A DNA stretch of 64,000 nucleotides. Origin: Mayamaea pseudoterrestris (Eukaryota > Bacillariophyta > Bacillariophyceae > Sellaphorales > Sellaphoraceae). The position numbers and the translations under genes were made by a program. The stretch spans positions 1 through 64,000 of the forward strand of contig BROI01000024.1 of the NCBI GenBank assembly GCA_027923505.1, read 5' to 3'. Each line of letters opens with the position of its first letter. Within the stretch, counting starts at the first letter, position 1. This document shows, one piece after another, positions 1 through 9,400 of the stretch. The notes beneath the pieces are model-generated. The model was not told the origin of the DNA, did no database searches, and saw nothing but the letters and a program-made list of their open reading frames with translations.

Positions 1-223
1 AACCTCACGATCGCGTGATGCGTGGCAGCGACGGCTTCGAAGCGATTCAACAAGTTATTTGCTGAAACTAGTGCGATATAGAGTAGAAACAAGCAGACTT
101 ACTAAGCTTGAAGAGTTAAGGAAGCGATTTATTCGTTCTCGTATTGTAGCAACTGCAAGCCCGGATTGGCCATCCAAGGACAGCTACAAGCGAAAGGTGC
201 AACGATTTGATTTACAAGTTACA
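1..223 (+). repeat. 5' LTR (3' part only)
   Basis: This segment matches 6269-6491 almost base for base. It ends at ...TTACA, giving the usual CA end if the LTR is bounded by TG...CA. From the 3' copy the full length should be about 311 bp, so roughly 88 bp lie left of the window. No convincing tRNA primer-binding site was recognised just after it (224-245). Confidence 0.9.
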
Positions 224-374
224 AGATTAACACTGTCTTGAGACTCATTGCCTCGGCATAGAGACTTTATCGACGAAGAGTACTATTGATTTACGAAGTA
301 ACGTGGACGCACGTTGGTTCTTGGCCCGGAAAGTTCCGCAGGTGATAGCAAAGAACATTGTCACGACGACAACG

Positions 375-2021
375 ATGGCGGAAACTCGCGCGCAGAAAGA
401 CGCGGCGTTTGCGCATGTTTACGAAGAGAACGTAGGCGTTTTCCAAGATCCTCAGTTCAAGGAGTTATTCGACGAACTCGGAGTAGAATCGCTTACGCAA
501 CTGATCGAGATGGAGTACGACGATTTCGCGACGAAGTGGAACGTCACGACGACGACAACGACGACGACTGACGATGGCGACAATGTCACGCAGGAAACGA
601 GCGAACACTCGCTAACGAAGATGAAACAACGCACGATCACGAACGCGATCGAATGGTATTTCGCGCAAGAGTCGCCGGACATCAAGACATGGTCGCAACT
701 GACCACCGAAACGCTGGCGACGTTCGTCACAGCACGAGCGAAGGAACGAGTCCAAGCGCGCAACATTGCGAGCGTGGGCAGCGGAAGCGGAGCGAAACCT
801 CCAGCGAAGGAAAGCGAAACGGAATCCAAGAAGGACGAATCCAAGGACTCCACGCTAACGAACGAAGGCAACGAGTCGAAGCCTGACTCGGCCGACAAGG
901 TGCCACCGACGAGTGTGGACGTGGACACGAAGCAGTCACCGACATCCGTACTGGACCTCGGCGACGACGAAGACGACGAGAAGTATTCAGACCAATTTAC
1001 GAAGTCTATCAAGTTCTCGGCGCAGGATTGTAAAGAAATGAAGCTGGATTCCTCGTGGAAACAGTGGATTTCCGAGTTGAAAGTCATCGCTACATTGCAT
1101 GACTTCCACGAAGTCTTTGACGACGATTATGACCCGAAGGAAAAGGGACCGAAAGAACAGAAGGCGTATGCAAAGAAGAATGTGTTTGTATACAGGATCT
1201 TTCTCACGCACTGTCGAACTCCGTCTGCATCACTCGCAGTACAGCAGTTCAAGAAGACGATGGACGGACGCGAAGTCTACCAACGATTGCGAACGCGATA
1301 CGAAGAAGGCGCTACTGCTCACATCGAGAAGGAACGCGCGCGAACGGAACTGCAGGGAATGCGGCTGACCGAGAAGTGGTCACGGCCGACGATCGAATTT
1401 CTCGCACTGTTCTACAAGAAAGTCATCTGGCTGCTCGAAATGGACGCAGAAGCTCTGACAGGTTTACAACGATACGACATGCTACGCGACGCTTTCTCCG
1501 AGCACACAGGATTCAGCGCATCACTAGCAGGTTTTGACGGAATGATTGCCATCAAGAAACACATGGGGCAACACGACTCGGAAGACAATTTCGCGCAGTT
1601 GTACGCGCACTTAGAAGAGTGCTGCATCAAGTATGACAAGAAACACCTATCGACGACGAAGACTAAGCGCACAATCAATCAAGCGCAGTCTAGTGGAACG
1701 AAAGGAGGCGGCGGCGGCAATGGCGGCGCGACTCCAAGCGGCTTATCGGCGGAACGATTTGCAGCGATCATGAAGAAACCTCACGCGAGCGTGAAGGATG
1801 AAGTCTGGTTGGAGATGAAGTTTGATCAGCGAAAGCAGTTGAAGGACAGGCGTGCGACGGCGCCCAAGACACCCGAAAACGGATGGCGACCGCGCAACCA
1901 ACGAGGCACGGCTACGACGCAGACGCAAGTCAACGCGGCGCATCAAGAGCGTCACGCGACGGAATCTGTAGCGAACGATCACGCAAGCGTTCCTGGCACG
2001 ATTAAATCAGCCCGGCAATAG
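375..2021 (+). CDS. copia gag-like polyprotein
   Basis: An open frame of 548 codons starts at the ATG at 375; the frame is open further upstream but only from a GTG. It lies directly after the 5' LTR, where gag is expected. The protein is hydrophilic and charged, with a Thr-rich run near residue 60, an acidic middle and a Gly-rich stretch near residue 455. The central region (about residues 220-430) is alpha-helical in character, like the UBN2-type gag of copia elements. No CCHC zinc knuckle was seen in this frame. The frame ends in TAG at 2019-2021 and the protease continues in another frame. Whether that is a programmed shift or decay cannot be told from one copy. Confidence 0.75.
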   Translation: MAETRAQKDAAFAHVYEENVGVFQDPQFKELFDELGVESLTQLIEMEYDDFATKWNVTTTTTTTTDDGDNVTQETSEHSLTKMKQRTITNAIEWYFAQESPDIKTWSQLTTETLATFVTARAKERVQARNIASVGSGSGAKPPAKESETESKKDESKDSTLTNEGNESKPDSADKVPPTSVDVDTKQSPTSVLDLGDDEDDEKYSDQFTKSIKFSAQDCKEMKLDSSWKQWISELKVIATLHDFHEVFDDDYDPKEKGPKEQKAYAKKNVFVYRIFLTHCRTPSASLAVQQFKKTMDGREVYQRLRTRYEEGATAHIEKERARTELQGMRLTEKWSRPTIEFLALFYKKVIWLLEMDAEALTGLQRYDMLRDAFSEHTGFSASLAGFDGMIAIKKHMGQHDSEDNFAQLYAHLEECCIKYDKKHLSTTKTKRTINQAQSSGTKGGGGGNGGATPSGLSAERFAAIMKKPHASVKDEVWLEMKFDQRKQLKDRRATAPKTPENGWRPRNQRGTATTQTQVNAAHQERHATESVANDHASVPGTIKSARQ

Positions 2022-2025
2022 TGGA

Positions 2026-2559
2026 ATGTCAGTCCAAACGGCTGCACGATCGGTTCTGCAAGCGAACAATGCGAGTACTACAACTCAGCAAGTGACAGGA
2101 TCGTTGACGACTGATAACACCGGACGAGGTACATTCAGCTTCAACATGCATCGTCGTATGCGCGTCAATCGCGCACACTACGAGCGGATCAACGAAGGCG
2201 CGCTCATCGACAGCGGCGCGAACGGAGGCTTATGCGGAGGAGACATGCTCGTCGTTTCGGAAACGAACGCCGAGGTGGATGTGACTGGTATTGACGATCA
2301 TATTGTCCCAGCTCTCAAGATTGGCACTGCAGCTGGACTGGCAAAGACCCTTAGTGGCGAAACCATTCTGCTTCTGTGTCACCAGTATGCTTTAAAGCGA
2401 GACGGACCGACGATTCATTGCCCGAATCAATTGCGCGCAATGGGACATCGCGTCGACGATATTCCGACCATGTTTGGCGGAACGCAACGAATTACGACGA
2501 ACATTGAGGCTACGTTTTGCCATTGGCAATTCGCGATGGCCTGGTGTACTTGGACGTGA
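2026..2559 (+). pseudogene. copia protease region (fragment)
   Basis: The frame contains ALIDSGANGGLCGG (about residues 60-73), matching the DSGA active-site motif of retroelement aspartic proteases. It begins 4 bp after the gag stop in another frame and ends in a stop at 2559, after which pol sequence continues in other frames. It is a pol fragment rather than an independent gene. Confidence 0.75.
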
Positions 2560-2789
2560 CGGAAACCCACGTTCGATGATTTGGATAAGTATCCGACTGT
2601 CATCATGACGTCGGACGGCCGTGGGACTCGACTGTTTACGATGTCGAGCACGCGCACGACGATTTCGACGAACGAGATCATGATTATGGATCTTTCGACG
2701 AACGATTCGATGATGACGGTATCACGCACCGCAATCGTCACACGCCGACACGCACTGGCGACGAACTTGACGTACTGATCAATCGGTGC

Positions 2790-3988
2790 GTGCGACACGC
2801 TCAGTTTTCACGCGTTAATTTGCGGAAGCTAAGAAGCAAGGAACCGGACTATAATGCTCTTCGGCCGTACCTCGGATGGGTCCCGACTGAGCGCGTTCAA
2901 CAGACTTTACGTCACACGGAAGCATGGTATCATCTCAGCGCACACCCGCGATTACCATTTCGACACCTCACGAAATCACGATTTTCCGGCCGCGAACGTT
3001 CAGCGGTTGCGCGAACTATTCGCCACGGACACGATACACTCTGACACGCCAGCTTTGGATGATGGAATTCTAGGGCATGGGGAGCTACTAAGATGCAGCT
3101 CTTTGTTGGACGAGAAAGTTTTTACACGCGCGGCTACCCGATGAAGTCGGAGAGCGAAATGTCAAACGCGTTAGAGGATTTTATCCGCGAAGTGGGCGCT
3201 CCTAACGGACTGCTCAGCGACAATGCCAAGTCGGAGACTGGCAAGGCTGTGAGGGATCTCTGTCGGATGTACAATATTCCTCAAGTGACCACAGAACCGG
3301 GTCATCCAGAACAAAATCCATGCGAACGTCACACGTCGCACATTAAGCCAATGATGGAGAACCTCCAACGAGATTCGGGTTCGCCAGGCCATTGCTGGGT
3401 TTTGCTGATTAAATTCGTAATCATGATACTGAACGTCCTCGCGACGAAATCGCTGGATGGCGCACGCCAACGGAAGTTGCGTTCGGAAATCTGCCGGATA
3501 TTTCGCCTTTGTTACATTTCAAGTGGTGGGAACCGGTCACGTTTGAGGCGCAGGGGAGTTTTCCCTCGGCGGTACGATCTGGCAACGGCCGATTCGTGGG
3601 CATCGCAGAGAATAGCGGTCCGCACATGACTTTTCTCGTTCTGACGGACGACACGCTTCAGGCGATTCCGCGCTCCAACGTGGTCTCGCGCAGCTACTTG
3701 TTACCACGAGAGTTGCCTTCCTTCCCTGAGTCTGGAGGGGAGATTTCTGAAGAAGCTACACGCGCAAGCGAGCGAAATTTTGAAACTCCAGATCTCGCGA
3801 CAGGACGCTACCATAGCACGCATGTGACAGAAAGTAGTCACGACAACTACGAAGGAAACGACGACGAAACAATTCCGATGGCGAACCACGCCAACGTACC
3901 AGCGAAGTTCTTCAGAAGGGCTGAGCAAGAATCAGGAATAAATGCCCTCTGTTCTCTCCAAGCGAACTCATCGGACGCACGTTCGTAA
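2790..3988 (+). pseudogene. copia integrase region, frameshifted
   Basis: Integrase similarity is spread over several frames. The pre-core segment includes YLGWVPTERVQQTLRHT (2790-3044). A segment with ATDTIHSDTPALDDG follows in another frame and may hold the first catalytic Asp. The core in 3093-3629 carries LLSDNAKSETGKAVRDLC, the second Asp region, then HPEQNPCERH near the third acidic position. A C-terminal segment continues at 3509-3988. At least three frame changes occur, so the integrase is broken. Confidence 0.75.
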
Positions 3989-4089
3989 GGAACACGAAAA
4001 CGGTCAGAAAATGCGAGCGACTGTATGCGAATATATCGAAGTACGCGATAACGAGCTACTCGAAACGACGAAAGGTTTCCCTAATCCAA

Positions 4090-6162
4090 ATGGGAGAGGA
4101 GCCAGCGAAAGACTTAATAAGTTACAACGAACTGTCGGATTTAATCGAACGACAGATGGACGAAGATATACGAAACGATCCGGCGACTCAGTGGGTATTC
4201 ACGAAGGTAATCGGACACGAGCTTAATTTGAAACCGAACGATCCGACATACAAAGGAAGTTCAAGTAACGTTCTCGTCGAATGGACTGACGGAACGACGA
4301 CGTGGGAGCCTCTCGCGATCATGAAGAAGGACGATCCGATAACGATCGCAGAGTATGGACTCAAGCACGGCTTACTCGACAAGCCAGGATGGAAGCAGCT
4401 GGAGCATTACACTCGGAAGCGAAAGAAGTTTCGACAGATGGTAACAGCGGCGAAACGAAAATCGAAAGCAAACGGCGTACGCTACAAATTCGGCGTAAGG
4501 TTGCCGCGCAATTATAAAGATGCGAAAGCTCTCGACGAGATCAACGGCAACACGCTGTGGACGGATGCGATTCGAACGGAATTAAATCAGATAAATGATT
4601 ACGACACGTTCGCAGATCAAGGAGTCGGTAAGGTTATGCCGACGCCGTGGAAACGAATAAACGTGCACATGATATTCGATGTCAAGCACGATTTGCGACG
4701 GAAAGCACGACTCGTTGCAGGAGGACATATGACAGAGCCGCCGAAGGATTCAGTTTACTCGGGCGTTGTGTCATTGCGAAGTCTACGAATGGTAGCGATG
4801 TTAGCGGAACTCAACGGTCTGGAACTGTGGGCAGCTGACGTCGGCAACGCATACTTGGAAGCGAAAACGAAAGAGAAGGTTTATATCGTGGCAGGTCCGG
4901 AGTTCGGGGAGCTCGAGGGTCACACGCTCACGATCGTGAAGGCATTATACGGTCTTCGCACGTCAGGGCGCACGCTGGCACGAGCACTTTGCAGACACGC
5001 TCCGCGACATTGGCTTCATGCCGTGTATCGCAGAACCGGACGTGTGGATGCGCGATAAAGGCACGCACTACGAATACGTTTGTGTGTATGTCGACGATTT
5101 AGCGATAGCGATGAAGAATCCGAAGGAACTAACGAATCTTTTAATTGAGAACTACAACTACAAGTTGAAGGGCGTCGGTCCATTGGCATATCATTTGGGC
5201 GCAGACGTTTGGCGAGACGACGACGGCGTACTCTGCTTCGAGCGAAGAAGTACGTCACAAGACTACTAGCGAACTACAAAGAAATGTTCGGCGAGGAACC
5301 GCGACCGCAGACAAGTCCACTACGCGACGGCGATCATCCGGAACTCGACGAAACGAAAGAACTTGACGACGACGGAATTGCGAAGTATCAATCGATAATT
5401 GGTGCGTTGCAATGGGCAGTAAGTTTATGTCGATTCGACATTCACTGTGCTGTCATGACTATGGGGAGATTCCGAGCTGCGCCACGAGCGGGGCACTTGG
5501 AACGGTTGAAGCATATTTGCGGATACTTACGAAGATACCCGGATGGAGCGATTCGATTCAACGTTTCGATTCCAACGGACGAGCGATACGCGACAGTTGA
5601 CAAGATGGATTGGGATTACAGTGTGTACGGCAAGATCTGCGAAGAGCTTCCGTGGAACATGCCCACGCCGCGCGGCAAGGCGGTGCGAATGTCAACGTTC
5701 GAAGATGCGAACCTGTACCACGATTACACGACGGGACGGGCAGCGATGGGCATGCTACACATGTTGAATGGAACAGTCGTTGATTGGTTTTCGAAACGCC
5801 AAGCGACGGTCGAGACGGCGACGTACGGCTCGGAGTTTGTAGCAGCGAGAGTGAGCACGGAGCAGATCATGGATCTTCGCTTCACGCTACGCATGTTGGG
5901 AGTTCCGCTCGACGGACCTTCATGGATGTTTGAAGACAACAAGTCGGTAACGCAAAGCAGCAACCTACCGCACTCTAGTCTGACGAAGCGACACAATGCA
6001 CTGGCATTTCACCGTGTACGCGAAGCGATTGCGGCGGGAATTATTAATTTCAACCACATCATGGGAACGACAAACCCGGCGGATGTACTTACCAAGTTTC
6101 TTCCACGGGCTACGGCAAGCAAGCACTTAAAGAACCTGCTCTTCAAGGAATCTAACTATTAG
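4090..6162 (+). pseudogene. copia chromodomain-like segment, reverse transcriptase and RNase H, frameshifted
   Basis: The first frame (4090-5058) begins with a chromodomain-like stretch (VLVEWTDGTTTWEPL, about residues 60-74), then copia RT: TLWTDAIRTELNQI, RKARLVAGGHM, ADVGNAYLEA and ALYGLRTSG. A frameshift near 4980-5020 moves the YVDD catalytic motif (CVYVDDLAIA) into 5018-5269. A second frameshift near 5240 leads to 5209-6162. That last part holds the RT tail and RNase H, with YGSEFVAARVSTEQI, EDNKSV and GTTNPADVLTKF. It ends 18 bp before the 3' LTR. All blocks are present in order, but not in one reading frame. Confidence 0.88.
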
Positions 6163-6180
6163 GTATGACTTGAGGGGAGT

Positions 6181-6491
6181 TGCAGGATGCGAACGAAAAC
6201 AGCGAAAATCGGGCAAGTCACACCGAATGTCCGATAGGGTGACACAGCGGCACTCGCGGCTCACCACAGCCTCACGATCGCGTGATGCGTGGCAGCGACG
6301 GCTTCGAAGCGATTCAACAAGTATATTGCTGAAACTAGTGCGATATAGAGTAGAAACAAGCAGACTTACTAAGCTTGAAGAGTTAAGAAAGCGATTTATT
6401 CGTCTCTCGTATTGTAGCAACTGCAAGCTTGGATTGGCCATCCAAGGACAGCTACAAGCGAAAGGTGCAACGATTTGATTTACAAGTTACA
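6181..6491 (+). repeat. 3' LTR of the copia element
   Basis: It begins TGCAGG right after the purine tract and ends ...AGTTACA, about 311 bp. Positions 6269-6491 duplicate 1-223. The left boundary is inferred from the TG rule and the purine tract, because the matching part of the 5' copy lies outside the window. The next base (6492) is already satellite sequence. Confidence 0.88.
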
Positions 6492-9400
6492 AGGGCTTGC
6501 TGTCGGGGCATTTGAATGTCATGGCATCTGTGGCAGAGATTGGTGACAAGTTGTCACCATATACATTGCCATCCCCTGAGACACTAGCCAAGCCTACCAT
6601 CTTGTAGCGCTGCCTGAATAATGATGTTGGCACCGTTCTGGTGTAATTTGGTCACCTACAGGGCTTGCTGTAGGGGCGTTTGAATGTCATGGCATCTTCG
6701 GGCTGAGACTGGTGACAAGTTGTCACCAAATACATTGCCATCCCCTGAGACGCCAGCCAAGCCTACCATTTTGTAGCGCAGCCTGAATAATGATGTTGGC
6801 ACTATTCTGGTGTAATTTGGGCCCCTACAGGGCTTGCTGTAGGGGCATTTGAATGTCATGGCATCTTTGGCAGAGATTGGTGACAAGTTGTCACCAAATA
6901 CATTGCCATCCCCTGAGACACTAGCCAAGCCTACCATCTTGTAGCGCTGCCTGAATAATGATGTTGGCACCATTCTGGTGTAATTTGGGCACCTACAGGG
7001 CTTGCTGTAGGGGCATTTGAATGTCATGGCATCTGCGGGCTGAGACTGGTGACAAGTTGTCACCAAATACATTGCAATGCCCTGAGACACTAGCCAAGCT
7101 TACTATATTGTAGCGCAGCCTGAATGATGATGTTGGCACCATTCTGGTGTAATGTGGTCACCTATAGGGCTTGCTGTAGGGGTGTTTGAAGGGGGGACTA
7201 GCTATGGCGTGAATAGTGAACCCCCCACCATCCCAGTATCTGGCGGATAGGTTACTGGGCCGTTTCCCACATGTTGCAAGTGTGGCAAAGCGGTGATACT
7301 TTGGTTCGCCTAATTGTAATCACCGGACTCGTGCTCGGCTTGGGAGTTGGACATTCTGTGGAGACTGACGTGGGAAATGACCTCTCGAAGTTACTGTGCT
7401 ACGACGGTAGGACATGACCTGTTGAAGTTGAAGTAGTATATAGAAAACAAATAAGCCTTAGTCTAGATTACCAGAGCCTAGGAGAGGAGGAACCACTGTC
7501 CGAGGATTGGTATCCTCAGGGACAACCCCGAATCTCTGGAGGCCAGTTAACCAACAACAACAGGGGTGTTTGAATGTCACGGCATCTTCTGGCTGAGACT
7601 GGTGACAAGTTGTCACCAAATACATTGCCATCCCCTGAGACACCAGCCAAGCCTACCATCTTGTAGCGCAGCCTGAATAATGCAACACCATTCTGGTGTA
7701 TTTTGGGCCCCTACAGAGCTTGCTGTAGGGGTGTTTGAATGTCACGGCATCTGCTGGCTGAGACTGGTGACAAGTTGTCACCAAATACATTGCCATCCCC
7801 TGAGACACCAGCCAAGCCTACCATCTTGTAGCGCTGCCTGAATAATGATGTTGGCACCATCCTGGTGTAATTTGGGCCCCTAGAGGGCTGGCTGTAAGGG
7901 CGTTTGAATGTCACGGCATCTGCGGGCTGAGACTGGTGACAAGTTGTCACCAAATACATTGCCATCCCCTGAGACACCAGCCAAGCCTACCATCTTGTAG
8001 CGCAGCCTGAATAATGATGTTGGCACCATCCTGGTGTAACTTGGGTGTATACATGGCATGTTATGAATGCAATTGAATGTCATGGCATCTGCTGGCTGAG
8101 ACTGGTGACAAGTTGTCACCGAATACATTGCCATCTTCTGAGACACCAGCAAAGCTTTTCATCATGTAGTGCAGCCTGAATGATGATGTTGTCACCATTC
8201 TGGTGTAATTTGGGCCCCTACAGGTCTTGCTGTAGGGGTGTTTGAATGTCATGGCATCTGCTGGCTGAGACTGGTGACAAGTTGTCACCAAATACATTGC
8301 CATCCCCTGAGACACCAGCCAAGCCTACCATCTCGTAGTGCAGCCTGAATAATGATGTTGGCACCATTCTGCTGTAATTTGGGCACCTACAGGGCTTGCT
8401 AAGGGGCGTTTGAATGTCATGACATCTGCTGGCTGAGACTGGTGACAAGTTGTCACCAAATACATTGCCATCCCCTGAGACACCAGCCAAGCCTACCATC
8501 TTGTAGCGCAGCCTGAATAATGATGTTGGCACCGTTCTGGTGTAATTTGGGCCCCTACAGGGCTTGCTGTAGGGGTGTTTGAATGTCATGGCATCTGCTG
8601 GCTGAGACTGGTGACAAGTTGTCACCAAATACATTGCCATCCCCTGAGACACCAGCCAAGCCTACCATCTTGTAGCGCAGCCTGAATAATGATGTTGGCA
8701 CCATTCAGGTGTAATTTGGGCGCCTACAGGTCTTGCTGTAGGGGCGTTTGAATGTCACAGCATCTGCGGGCTGAGATTGGTGACAAGTTGTCACCAAATA
8801 CATTGCCATCCCCTGAGACACCAGCCAAGCCTACCATCTTGTAGCGCAGCCTGAATAATGATGTTGGCACCATTCTGGTGTAATTTGGGCACCTACAGGG
8901 CTTGCTGTAGAGGCATTTCAATGTCATGGCATCTGCGGGCTGAGACTGGTGACAAGTTGTCACCAAATACATTGCCATCCCCTGAGACACCAGCCAAGCC
9001 TACCATCTTGTAGCGCAGCCTGAATAATGATGTTGGCACCATTCTGGTGTAATTTGGGCCCCTACAGGGCTTGCTGTAGGGGTGTTTGAATGTCACGGCA
9101 TCTGCTGGCTGAGACTGGTGACAAGTTGTCACCAAATACATTGCCATCCCCTGAGACACCAGCCAAGCCTACCATCTTGTAGCGCAGCCTGAATAATGAT
9201 GTTGGCACTATTCTGGTGTAATTTGGGCCCCTACAGGGCTTGCTGTAGGGGTGTTTGAATGTCACAGCATCTGCTGGCTGAGACTGGTGACAAGTTGTCA
9301 CCAAATACATTGCCATCCCCTGAGACACCAGCCAAGCCTACCATCTTGTAGCGCAGCCTCAATAATGATGTTGGCACCATTCTGGTGTAATTTGGGCACC

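Larger units (their letters stand above)
1..6491 (+). mobile_element. Ty1/copia LTR retrotransposon, decayed, 5' end cut by window
   Basis: Two near-identical LTR copies (1-223 and 6269-6491) flank gag, protease, integrase, reverse transcriptase and RNase H remnants. Integrase precedes RT, which is the copia order. A purine-rich tract (about 6172-6179, GAGGGGAG) directly precedes the 3' LTR, as expected for a polypurine tract. The pol region is split over several frames by at least four frameshifts, so the copy cannot make a full polyprotein. The two LTRs differ by only a few substitutions and a small indel over the shared 223 bp. The element lies inside the satellite array: sequence right of the 3' LTR continues directly as a satellite monomer. 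The 5' flank is outside the window, so a target-site duplication cannot be tested. Confidence 0.93.

Noticed and set aside
303-374. Upstream extension of gag
   Set aside because: The longer frame begins at GTG; the first ATG is at 375.
452-1087. Long minus-strand ORF opposite gag
   Set aside because: Shadow of the coding strand, Ser/Val low complexity from the antisense of codon-biased sequence.
7283-7313. tRNA gene from A-box and B-box-like sequences
   Set aside because: Boxes are only about 10 bp apart, the B box is partial and no cloverleaf forms. Kept only as a hint for a SINE.
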